From Helochares maculicollis (lineage: Eukaryota; Arthropoda; Insecta; Coleoptera; Hydrophilidae), in NCBI GenBank assembly GCA_033557835.1, contig JAWQRO010000050.1, positions 1-64,000 of the forward strand: a stretch of DNA of 64,000 nt. Reading direction: 5' to 3'. Under the pieces are notes generated by a model, which ran no database searches, was not told the origin of the DNA, and saw only the letters and a program-made list of their open reading frames with translations. This document shows positions 47,711-60,500 of the stretch, in pieces. The position numbers were made by a program, and so were the translations under genes. Within the stretch, counting starts at the first letter, position 1. Every line of letters starts with the position of its first letter.

Positions 47711-48394
47711 TGTGAGCAGGAAGAGCCCATGTCTCCTAATGAACTTAAAACGTTGAGCGAGGTATTAAATCAGTAGCAAGCATCTTGCAAAATCGGATTT
47801 TATTTATCAAATCAATCAGACTTAACTTATTGAAAATGCACAGCTCAAGGATGAATTTGAATAATTGAATTTTAGTTATTGATACATTTTAATACGAGAC
47901 ATTGCTCTATTTGGCTAAATAGTGCGAAATAAATAAGTACTAGTTGATAAAAATGTTGTTATCCTTTTTAGCACCAACATTCAGTCGTATTCCGAAAAAT
48001 TACCCAAAAATAAGTTTTCCTATTATTTTTAAAAGAGTATTTATTAAAATATGAATATACCTTGAGCTGCACCCATGTTATCATTCAAAGGTTTACTTTC
48101 TAATGATGACTCCAATTTCAATGATTTTTAAGTAACTACCAGGTGGACAAATATGAAATGCTGATTTCAGATAATATGTGGTAACCAATGCAGGTTATTT
48201 GACACTGCGCCATTTTGTTGTGTCATCTAGTTTCAGCCGCATACTTGTGATATATTAACAAACGTTTCTGCATAATGTTGAGGTCAATATGTCAAAATTT
48301 GCACTTAACAAAAAGACAGCATTAATTTTTTGTTTTCCTTTGAATATATATTACTTTGAGAAGCTATGAAGGTATGGAATCATGAGCATTGTTG

Positions 48395-48985
48395 GACGAA
48401 GATAATTCGCAAAGACAAAAGCAGCTCGTAGTGTAATTGGGTGTTACTCAACAAACTATCTCTAATCGCCTATGACAGATAGGTACCACATGAGTTGAGC
48501 TACAGGAAAAAGGATAATCGCAAACTCACGTGAGAAATTTTGATAGCTCGGTTCAAAAAGAAGTCGTTTTTACATCGTTAGTAAAAATGGATATGTTTTA
48601 ATTATCCCAAATTATGGGTGTTTGAGAAATGCTTAATATTAAACGCTACCAACAGCAGTTAACTAATTTGAAGGCCAAAATACCGAAAGAGGTAACACAT
48701 TCATTTTTCGTCATGACAATGTTCCATCACATACGACTAAACTTGTTCGAGATACATCGGAAAACCGTAGCTAGGATGGCTTACTCACCAGACTTGGCTC
48801 CCTGCGATTACCAGTTCCTCCCAACGATAGGTCACGCACTTGTTTCATAGCGGTTTAGTTTGTATGAGGATGCGAATGATTCGATGAATATTTTGCGACA
48901 AAGAGGGAAGATTTCTACTGACGTGATATTCACAAATTACGAGAAAGATGGGAAAAATGTTCGATAAAACATACATTGAATAAAA
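48395..48985 (+). pseudogene. mariner-like transposase relic, broken
   Basis: Successive frames on the + strand give KKDNRKLT, ARFKKKSFLHRLVKMD, LTNLKAKIPKE, FFVMTMFHHIR, MAYSPDLAPCDYQFLPTIGH, MNILRQRGKISTDVIF and TNYEKDGKNVR. This order matches the second half of a mariner transposase. Stops and frameshifts separate the pieces, and the HDNA block has become MTMFHH, so it is inactive. Confidence 0.75.
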
Positions 48986-51900
48986 CAGTTTTTATTATTC
49001 TACCGCATTAACGTGTTTTTCTTCTAAAATCCTCATTTCATACTTATACACCTGTTATAATGTTGGCATCAGTGCTTCATTGTGAAATAAGCAAAAAACT
49101 ATATGTCCCAGCATTTTTATAATCCCTTGTTCCTCTTTGGTGCTAGAATTATTATAAAGTTAGATGAACTCATATGCAATTATTTGCTAGTTTATTATCC
49201 TCTACATGCGAGGGTAGACAAAAACTGTAACGAGATTTTGCGATTCGTCAATTTTTGCTCTTTTATCTTAAGTAATAATATATATTAAATAATAATTTGA
49301 GCTCTGAAAATATTCCTTGCATCAGAAGATTGGTCATCATTATTTTCCGGGAGTTCGAAAATGAATGCGTTATAATATGGAACTTGATTATGGCAATGAT
49401 GTATCAATTATATCTCATTTACAGTTTTGCAGTGAATGATCACCTAAAGTTTATGATTTGAAGTGATTACAACGAGTATTACAAGTTTGACATGATTTTT
49501 TCATAAAAATAAGGAAATTTTAAGGTTTCCATGAATTCGAGAGGTTAATTATTGCTTTATATAATCAAATTTACTAATATTCAAATTGGATTTTTTACAT
49601 TTCATACTTATTACGAAAATATACCTATCATTAGTGTTTACATATCGTGCTTGCATAACAACTCGTTCAATTCATGTTGCCGTCAGCAACATTAACAAAT
49701 GAACCCTCGTCTTTCTAAAGCCATGATTTTCGTTCAATTGATCAGCTACAACACCTTGATGCACAAAAGACAAAATCTATTGACAATCTCAGTAGTACTT
49801 ATATTTACAAAGCTGCAAGTTTCCTCAAGCTGTACAATAATTTGAGATTCTTACAAATAAACACGTATCTAGTATTATTAAACACTCTGAATTACTAAAA
49901 CAATAATAGTCGTACTTTCTGACATCCTTTCCATGATTTCTTCTCTTGGACTAACTATTCTTGCACAAAAATGATAGAATGGCTTATTAGGATAATATAA
50001 TCTTTGAGAAACTAGCTGTAAGTAAATTAAAGAAAAATGAAAGGGTTATGGGTGGGTTATGAAGGTTATAAATATTATGATTGAATGCTGCATTTACATT
50101 TTTCCTTTCCCCGAAGCATTTCTCTTCATTTATCCTCTTTTGGCCTCCGAACCAAATGTTTGTAAAACGACATAAAGTCTCATTGTTTTCAAAACAAAAT
50201 CTACAACTCAATTATTATATAATGTAGATCAACGGTTTGAGAATTGGGCGAGACATTGATGAATTAGTCAACTAACTCACTTTGTCATATGTAATTTATG
50301 GTATCGGATGTTTCAACACTATTCATTAGCGCGTAGGTCGAAAATTGCAAAAATCGTCTCTTATGTCTTTAAATAATTTAACGGTTTTTAAAGCACCAAC
50401 AAACTGGCATCTTGTTATCTCATTTGGGCAACATGTATATTGAAATGATTTTTGATTGTGCCTATTATTTGTTTTTGTACCTGCCAGTTTACTGTACTGT
50501 TATCCATCACTGGAAGCGTTGATTAGCGCAGTCCAGCTGACCATAACGTAGCTAAAATCCACTTAGCAGATGCTTTAATTATGCATATGATTATTGAATG
50601 AATATTATATAAATATAATATATACCCCTATAACGACGTGATCCCAGGATTTATAAACTCAGTAGTTCAAATGATAGTTACTAAATTAAGTCGACTGTAT
50701 TGGTAAAACCATTCCCTACCAATCCAGAGAGCAAGCAATCATAGCTAAATCACATTAAGCCAAAGAAGTATAAAAGCTGGTTCAGCTAGTTAATCTAGGC
50801 TATAAAGTGCCTTTTCTACATCCTACTAAAAGGAATAAATCCATTAGTTTAAAAAACCACAAAGCCGTAAATGCATGCGCGATTTATTGAGGCGAGATAA
50901 GCGCTGCAAATGCTTCGCTTATATTGCAGCGCAAAGAGAAAAGAATAAACGTAGAAACAATAAATGTAAATCATTTCGCGGAATGTAAATCACTGTAGAA
51001 TTATCACTGAGATGATATATCCCACCCACGTAAAAAGCGTGCCAGCGCCAGACCATCGACGGCGATAGCGGATTTAATGACGTTGCTGCCTTACCGTGTG
51101 CATTTCGATATAAATTATAATTTAGAAAAACCATGAGCGTATCGGAATGTAGGTTTGGCCGGAAGTGGATGAAATATACAGGGATATTGGCGCTTAGCCC
51201 TTCCTGCTAGGTACTACGGTTCACTAAGCAAAAAATGATGTGCTTTACTGTTTGATAATATTTCTTCTCTATGTTGTTCTTATTTGGGCAAAAGTGTTGG
51301 TGTCCAATTTACCACTAGAAATGTGAGATAGTCTTTTACGATATATATGAATTAAAAATTGAAGGAGATATACAGATATACAAGAAATGTGTTCATTATA
51401 TCAGAATCAGTACCAGTGCCATTAGACTGGAAGATATATCTTCGGAAGGCAACCATCAGATCTGCAGGGGCAATGAAACAAAACAACCGAAAGTGGTTTC
51501 CCCTTGCGTTTCTTTTTATGTTTCGACAGCACATGTCTAAATGCACTCAAGCGTACGCTCTGCGTTTATATCAACAGCAAAAAATATACATATCTCATAT
51601 CTAAATTAATTTGTATTGCTTTGGTTTTACTGCCGACTGGGGACTGCCTGCGAGAAATTATTAAGCTGTTGAGAAGCTAATGCAAACAGAAAGTCTATGA
51701 GCGTAAAATAATCAATTCCTTTGAGTGTTCTATTCTATATTAACGAGGCACGAGATTTATTATAATGAAATTGATTTTTTCTCTGAACTTCAGATATTGA
51801 ACGAGAGCTAGTGATGAACTGTTATGTGTTACACATCTGCAATACGTGCATAATATCGGTAATATGTATGTATAATTTGAGGTCAACTCTTTAGTACACA

Positions 51901-52021
51901 AGGTTCCTGGTATCTCAGTCTTTGGCTTGACAAAATTGCATTTTTGGTTGGCCGTGTGGCTGTAATTTTTTATTAATTTATTTTCTAAAAAAGCGGAGAT
52001 TAAATAAATCTCTGTACCATT

Positions 52022-52054
52022 AATCCAGGAAAGACTACTTAGTCTTGATGGATT
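52022..52054. repeat. Near-perfect 33-nt hairpin/palindrome
   Basis: AATCCA (52022-52027), AAGACTA (52031-52037), a 2-nt loop, TAGTCTT (52040-52046) and TGGATT (52049-52054). The two arms pair with small symmetric bulges. It is too short for a canonical microRNA precursor. Confidence 0.6.
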
Positions 52055-53333
52055 TATTCACTTCTGCTCGCTGACGTTGCGCTGCGCTGGATAGATACAA
52101 GAGAATTCCGCGCTAATGCCATTATTAGGACGTTATTTTATGAAACGAGAGGAGAGCAGCAGGTCGTTTTTGTCGCTGTAAAACGGCACAAGGGACCGGA
52201 TTGTATTATTTAGAACGTTCTAAATTGCCCAATTAAGAAAGTAACGTTGTTTTGCGGTACCTAGCCTTTCAAAGTCCCCAGCACTGAGAGTCATTATTTC
52301 CAAATTAACATGTTTTTGCTTGTATAAAGTGACACTTCTGTAAAAATCTGAGCATGTTGGCAATTTTAAGAGCCAGTCGAGCGGTTTTACTTTGTTATTA
52401 TCGGTAGTTAGTATGTAAATTGAGTGCATTATAAGCCGTTTCAAACTATCAGAAAAAGGTATTGGATTCTTTTAGTTAGTTATATTTGCTATGAGTACGG
52501 TACTTACGCAATTTAAATATCGTATATTGTCTATGTCGATTACCAAGTAAATTTAAGTGTAGCAGTACAAGTAGATTTTTTGCCGGATATTTTTTTGTAG
52601 AACTCTCATAACTGTTTGTTGGTCCAATCTTAAATGAAATCTTTTTGGACTCATAGTTTCACAGTTATACATTTTTTTCTTAAATCAATTACCGCCAGTG
52701 CACATGTCAAAACTTATCTAAGCAACAATCTAGAGTATATCACGAAAATATGATTACACCCAGCTAACTTTTAATTCCTTTGTGTATCCTAAATTGCTCG
52801 CGGAGGTACCAAACCGGCGCGGTGCAGAGTAATCTCATCGCCATGGGCTCAAAATTCCAGAACAAGTGGGTCAAGATGATACGGCTCAAGTTTTGATTGT
52901 CTTTAATTCAATTTTCTTCAGGACAAAAAATCTCGCTGGAGAACTAAATATCCCAAGTCGCACATTACGCAATGGAGTATCGAAATATTTTCACTTTAAA
53001 CGGAATAAAAACAACTACAATAAAATATTTTCACTTCTTCATTAAGAGACCAGCACTTTTGGATTAACATAAATTTTAGATTATAGACCATTGAATTTTT
53101 TAATACATCTGCATCGCTATAATAAAATTTTATATGATAAAATTTACTCACGATGAAGTGGAATCTGGTCTCACGTTGCAATCTGTACGACATGAGAAGA
53201 TATTTAATTTCACTTTTTCTCCTTAATGGTACTTGTGACCGTAATATTATATGCGAACGTGCTTGTTTATATGTAACGATTTAAGCGTATATTAAAAAAT
53301 CTCAAATGTATGTGTGTGAATGAGAAATTTCAT

Positions 53334-53412
53334 ATCTCTGTACCGAGAGCCTGTTGTAAGTAAGTTAATCTGATTCTTCATTCAAGAGTGTTCGAATCCT
53401 GCAACGAGAGTG
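53334..53412 (+). other. tRNA-like relic with intact B box
   Basis: GTTCGAATCC at 53390-53399 is a perfect B box. A weak A-box-like TAAGTAAGTTAATC lies about 33 nt upstream, and short complementary ends (CTCT / AGAG) flank them. The T stem does not pair properly, so this is a relic or chance. Confidence 0.3.
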
Positions 53413-55121
53413 TTTATTTGCAAGTTATAATTGGTTAGATATATTTTTTTATTATGCACAGGTAGGCTGTAGTTTTAATAAATCCGCTTTTTGCCTGCTG
53501 TTGTATCGAAAAACATTCTAGTTATCAATGTTGTTCCTTGCTTGATCGAGACGTTTTGTATATTTCGTCTCTTCAACTGTATTATTTAACAAACTCTAAA
53601 CATTCGTCAATATTGATACTCTCTTAAAACCTAATGAGTTCCGTTTGGCCTCTTTACTTAAATCTTGAAGGTGGAGTTTTGTATCTCATAAATTAAAATT
53701 CTGACTTTGCAAGTTCGAGTTGCAATGCAACTTTTCAACTCAGCTCAAGCAATCCATTTATATCTAGCCTTTTCAAAGTTATCGTTTCTCTCCAAATTAC
53801 CATTTATTAGTCCTCCTTAATAAACTGCCTTTAAACTACCATTTATTACTTCTCGATAAATAATCACCTACAGGCGCTACACTAACAATTCATCAATGGA
53901 TTTAGAATCCCCACATGAAACTGGTTCATTCACATATTCATATCTGTAGCACCACGGAAAGCCAAAGCGAAATTTATAGGATCTGTTGAGCGCCAGCCTG
54001 ACATATATCATTCGAAATCTCATGTTTACGCACGTAAGTAGGTTCCCCACTGGAATAAATTATGGATGTGGAACAAGAAGAGGAAAATCATCGTATATAT
54101 TTGAAATGATTTAAGAGAGTGATCGGGTAGCCACGAGCCAAGAATATTTCAAAACAAGAAACCAAAAGTGGAGGAGTGCCACGGCTTCGGCTGCGGCCCC
54201 GCCGTGCGAATGGATCCGATTTTAATCTCACCTCTATGAATTTTCAGGCGGATTTGGTAATGGAATTTATGATAATACGGCCCGGTAGGTACCTACACCT
54301 ACCTAGGAGCCGTTCTTTATGAAATATCTGCAATTATCTTCGGGTATTCAAGTGGAACCGAAAAGTGTTAGGTTGAAACAATTATCCTTTCGCAATCCTC
54401 CAAACAAAACCGTAGAGACTTTTAAAGAGAGAGCCTGAGGAGAGAGTTTGAGTGTGCCCTTCCTAGAAATCCAGCAAGTAAAAGTTATACTCTTAGCACT
54501 GATAACTTCCTTAGTGTTCATAAAAAAATATCAGAATTTTTATGGATATCTACAAATATAATAGATCATACCTCGATCACTGTAAATATTCTGACTTTGT
54601 TTAAGTCAATAAAAATCATTTTATGTACACTACAAAATTAGCAAGCTGATGTGAGAGAAATTTAGATTTTCATTATAATATTCAGCAAAGGCGTAAAGAA
54701 TTATGAGTATTTAAATTTATGCGTTTTTTTCATTAGAATGAGGAGATGTTGAAATTACGAAATTTTAAACACAAATAAATCTTGCATTAATATTTTCAAA
54801 GTAGACGAGCAGAATTTTAATTATGGGGAAAATATTAAAGAATAAAACATGCTACAACAAACAAACAAAATTAGTACAAAATTGTGCTAGTAATAAAAGT
54901 GTGCCCAATTCCTATTATACGTAATGAATTATAATATAAAAATTGTATTGCCTATAAACTTTGTTTAAGCAGCTTCTGGGTTTGCAGACCTTTAAATTAC
55001 ATTACTATTAACCCATATTTTCATAGATGTTAACAGACCTGTTTACGGCCCATTATTCCTATTTAACTAAACAGTTATGTTCATTAGATTCTAATCGGTA
55101 CGGCAGTTTGTTTTTAACAAA

Positions 55122-55235
55122 ATGGAAGATCTCACGGAGCCGCAACTTCAACGTCGTGGAAGTACCTTACTTACTGTTTTAGTATTGCAACACCTCCTCA
55201 GCGATGGTGAGAACGTAAGGCTTGAGTTGATTGAA
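55122..55235 (+). other. Possible first coding exon (38 codons, GTAAGT donor)
   Basis: ATG at 55122 opens MEDLTEPQLQRRGSTLLTVL, then VLQHLLSDGENVRLELIE, and ends in phase 0 exactly at GTAAGTAC. The stretch is more GC-rich than its surroundings and has a protein-like helical pattern. No downstream exon was found, so this is a weak call. Confidence 0.22.
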
Positions 55236-57444
55236 GTAAGTACATACCTGAAAAAAATTTCAATAGTTAGAAATATTGCATGAAAATTCATGTACTTGAA
55301 ACAAGACTAAAAAATTTTTTACTACGACTAAAGGCGTTTATCCACTGACCTATTCATGAAATCAACACCAAAAAAGTAATCGAAAAATTATCCAAGTACA
55401 CGCGATATGATGTATGGAAGCCTCATTGAGTTGGCAGTAATTTCGCCTCCATTTCGCTACAATTTCGTCCAAATCAGGGCAAAAGTTGATTATGCGCCTG
55501 GGCGATAATCTTCATCGCTCCAGGAACAAAAATGTTAGCAATAAGCACAAATATAGATACCAGACTGTAGTTTTATGGTAGTAAAAGCAGGGGGAAGTAA
55601 AATCGCGTGTTAAAAGACTAGACCATGCTAGCTAGGAGCTTAGGTCATGAACCCCTTCAGTGGCGGGGTTTTCATTATTTATAGTGTTTTGGGGTTGTTT
55701 CTGGTTGTACACCTGAATATTTATAAGATTTGAATGGGAAAAACGTTTGAAAATGGATTACATCCCATCAGTGGAATGTAAGTAAAATAAATATGAAGTT
55801 GAAGAGAGCCGAAAATGATGAGGAGGAACGTAAATGGGGGTTTTCCACCAAGGTAGACAATGTGTTTTTCAGTTCAAAACGTATATATCAGAACAGTATA
55901 TATACACCTAACGCTATATTTAATTAACTGTTCTCATTTAAAGACCTTCGTACAGCAGGGTGGCTGGCAAAATAAATATACTAAATTTAATCAACAGCTG
56001 TGAAAACTGTTTGATTAAATATTTACTCAAGTTTCGTTCTCTGGGGCTGCAGTGAATAGAGCAAGGAATTAAAGGTTGCGGTCTAGTTACATTGCTTAAA
56101 GTTCGTTACTTTACTTTTATTATTACTATAATTATTTTTTAAAAATCCTATTTCCTATTTAAAATATGTCAGTATTCTTTATATTTTTAAGCGTGCTTTG
56201 GTGTGCGTTTAATTTGTGCATAAGAAAATTAAAATTCAATTTAGGAAAAAAATCGGAAAAAATACCACACACGAATATTTTAAATGACCGCGAAATTTAC
56301 TGGCAATAACCTAAAGATTTTAATAAATAAAATAAAAATTAGCGTCCAATAAACTACAATTAGACAACAAATGAAAATTCAAATAACTTCATTACCATGC
56401 CGTAAATTTAAAAGAAGTCTTAGCATGTGCTCCGTCTAAACGAAATAATCAAGGGGAGCTGTCAGAGTGAAATTTCTCGAAACCAGTGAGATCAATACCA
56501 GCGTCTATAAACCACGATATTTTATTTGATTTCTCCTATTATTATTAGCATAATCCGATATGCGCGTTGTTATACATAACCCGCCACCATGACCGTGACC
56601 ATGACGCTCCGGCGTCCACAGCGCTCTTGTTTATTTTTCTCATTTACTTGTGAAAGGCTCTTTAACCCGCCTACCGCAACTTAGGACGACAAACTGGGTC
56701 TGTACGGTTTTTCAGGTGGAATAATAATGAACAACGGGTTAAAAAATTGATGAAGAGAATTTCTAAACCGAGCTTTCTAGTTCAGTGCGTTGTGGATTAA
56801 CCTCCCACGACGGATTACATAAAAATATATGTATAACAAAACATCGCTAGGGAAATCATGACATCGAAATAAAAATCGTCAAAATGTAGGAAAAACATTA
56901 ATGCGACAGCTGGACACCAAATATTTGTCAACACGATCCGATTTTACTAAATATGAATATAATTGTCCTTCAAATAATTGACACTGTAATATAACAGTAA
57001 TAATATCCCCTTCATTTCCATTAAATAGTGTCTCTACTCAACATTTTTGTATGCATAAATGTGCACTATAAATATACTGTACAAAATACATTTGAAAACA
57101 TGGGTACGTGAAGTTAAAATCAGGTATGGCACATAAAACATTTAAAATATCATGATTACAAGATAAGAAGTTCAAATAAAACATGTATCACGCTATTGTC
57201 TTTATTCCGGCATATTATGGATGGTTTGTTTTACTTATTTCTAGATATATTTTGAAGCGTGGTTGTTCCATAATTCACTTTCACTCCCCGAGGAATAAGC
57301 GAGCAAAGCGAGCGAATCTCGTGTAAATAAAGCTCATATGGGAAATATTCCATGACAAAAAGTTTTATTTACTTATTTTTTTGATGGTTTTTAAGACGTA
57401 AACAAAATTTAAATTCGATAGATCATTAATTTTGCTCTACTAGC

Positions 57445-57560
57445 TGTATGCAAAATATCAGCATTCCAGCTCAAACAGCCAAAATCGATAAAGGAAGCCC
57501 TAAAACTGTAAAAATACATTAACATTTTGAGGTTGAATGATACTTCGTATAGTATACGGG
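57445..57560 (+). repeat. Dispersed repeat, ATACTTCGTAT family, short copy
   Basis: Forward copy. TTCCAGCTCAAACAGCC and the terminal GATACTTCGTATAGTATAC match copy 1, with most of the middle deleted. Confidence 0.5.
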
Positions 57561-60500
57561 AATATAGAAATATTGAAATGGCATCCACTATGTAAAAATT
57601 TCCTGGTACGAAACTATCCAGCAGAACAAATTGTAGTCAGCAGTAAAAAAGTGAAACATTGCAAAATAACCAAGCTAGTAAAATTGTCAGTGGCATCACA
57701 TATATGCTCTGGGATAATTTCAATGTGAACCGACCAAATTAAATTATTAAAAAGACATTTAAAGTTTCTTATTTGGATTCCGAGCAAAAAGATTGCGACA
57801 TGCGACAGAATAGCGGAGAATTGTGTTCTCCCATCTGCCCATTAAGTTATGTATATATGAACCGGCTCGTTTTCAAACAGCGCAACACAAGCACCGAAGC
57901 GAAATTGCTCAATATTAAATTAAAGAAACGTGTCAGAATGCAATTTAACTTGCCGTTGCATATCAACAAAAAACTTTTATGGTATTTTATTATCGTTCGA
58001 GCTAGCGGAATGCATTTAGCCAAATATTTTGAATTCCAGTCCAATACACCTTTAAAACTTTCGAGTTTTTCTTAGCATATTTGCGTTAACTAACCATGAA
58101 GTTGCAAGAACACGCTTTAAACGATTGCCATAAGTATGAACGAGCAAGATGTTGGATTTTGGTTATGATATGCTTTGCTTAAATAATTTTAAACGGTAAT
58201 ACAGTCATTAGATCTTGTTTGGGTTATGGCTGATTTCTGTATGGTGTACGGAGATCGAGAAGCCAACATGATCTCGCCTTAGCACTCCAAGAACCTGAAA
58301 CCCTGATAGTGTCAGATTTTCCTTGATGTCAAAACGTTAAAAAATATAAATCCTTGGAGACTCCTTATTAATTAAAGACTTTCAAACAGTCTAAACGATT
58401 AAATTAGTGGCAGAAGAATAGAATTTCTTTGGACCAAGGCGTTGCAGGCAATGAAAGTGCAGATTTTTAAGCAAAGACTTGCAGACAACGAAGAAATGTA
58501 CGTTTACCAATTGTTTTTATAATTAGTAATCGTAAGTGAGCTCTACGTCAAGAATGTTCTTTAATTCTTTTTAAAAAATGACAATTCTTGTATATATGTG
58601 CAACACAAGAATTTGTTATAATTTAATAATATAAGCTTCAATACCCTAAGATTTGAAATATAAAATACTAATTCTTTGATGAGTTTAGCTTTTAATATTT
58701 TTATTTCATACATAAATTTACATTTAAGAAATATTAGTCAATATTTTTGTCAATACTCGAATAATACTCAATAATTCGAAGATCGGAAATTAAAGGAGCC
58801 AAATTCTCAAAGGAGAGTAGATATTTTAAAAGGAAATTAATAATGAGTTAAAGTACCCAGTGAATTAGTGATACTGATTACATGTTACTCGTTGCATATC
58901 TTGCCAAAATAATAATTACCAAGTAAATGCTAACGGATTAGCGTTACTTTCTTCAATTCCTTATAATAATAACCAACGAATTAAATGCGTAGTGAAAAGG
59001 CTGATGGTAAATCATTCTTCCTTGAACCGTGTAATCTTGTTTAAGAATAATGTGTTCAAGATTGACGCTAATTCGTGAATTAAGAAGTTGAAAGTGTAAA
59101 AATTTAGGTATGTGCATGTTTTACCTTTCGATTTGACCCAGAAAAAGCTCACGCTTGACGTGGCCGAGACGGGGGCACTTATTTTAAATTACAAATGAAG
59201 GAGACGGACAATTTTTCGAATCTGTTGTTGGTTCAAGCAGGGAGCAGTAAATCTACTGCATATAATATTGATATGTTTGATCCAACTATAAATCGCCAGA
59301 ACTTTCGAACGCTAAATCTGAATGATTTCATCTGCATTCCGAAAAGATCAAATTTGAAAGTTACAATGAAACAATGCCTGAGCTGTACAAAACTTGATAG
59401 TCACTGCAAGTCAGAAATTCAAATTTATATCTGCTCAACGCAATCGTACTAGGATTCATTTATTGCCTCCTTATTTAACATGAGATATTTGTAGTCATAT
59501 CTGATAAATTACTAAATTCCAATTAAATTAATTTCAATTTTCACTCGTAAAAGAGAGAATATAAACAAGAACAAACAGGCTCATTAGGAGCCGCTATTCT
59601 ATGTCGTTTTCATTAGGTGAACATTTTATTGATATTACAAGAGTTATGAACCAGTTATTGAAACTCGTAAAGCATTTTCTCTTCGTCAGGTTTAATATAT
59701 TTTTATTAAAACAAATTCTGATGCGTTTTTATGAAAATACCAATTTTATTTTAGGCTTCCTTTAGTTTGCCATAATTTTTTTCATCTGTTATGGAAACGA
59801 AAACAAAAGAAAAATTCCAGCCAGCGAAATTTGTATTTCCCTTATCTTCTTATTCGCCGGAAAGAGACATTTATCTTCCGACCGAAATCCCGTACGACCT
59901 AAATTGAGAGAAAATTTCTAACTAAATGTTTTTATTCATTTCACCTAATCGTAAAACCCAGATCCTCATATATTTGAATGGCCGTGTTCAAATTTAAGTC
60001 TTACCTTACAACGGAAATTAGACGGTAGGGACAACTAGATAAATAGAATAGACAGGTTCAAATAATAAATCGTTCAAAACGACAAATAGCTGAATAGGGC
60101 AAGTGGCTGGGAAGTACAAACCGCTATGCAGGACTAATAGCTATAAAGGATAGATAGTTATAACGATTTATCTTTCAAGGGAGAAAGCTGTAAAGGACAG
60201 AATGTTATATAGAATTAGTCTTGAGTAAAGAGTAAATAGTTGACAACGTGTGGCGAAAACGCCGGCTGTCCAAATCCGGAATTAGTGTACAATAAAATTG
60301 AACACATTTTTTGATTGCGATTTGCATATTAATACACTCCTTAATCTTATCAAGCCGCTAATCTTAGGCCACGATAATTAATCATTCCTTAGTTTTCAAC
60401 ACGTCAAAAGCGCATATCCTCTTTACGCGACAAGTTAATGACATATCCTTCTAAAATTAATTAGGTTATCATGCATAGTTTGCTTGCATTAAAATACAGC

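Noticed and set aside
50919..51134. 71-codon - strand frame in a GC-richer patch
   Set aside because: No motif, no splice support and unusual residue usage. More likely a non-coding island.
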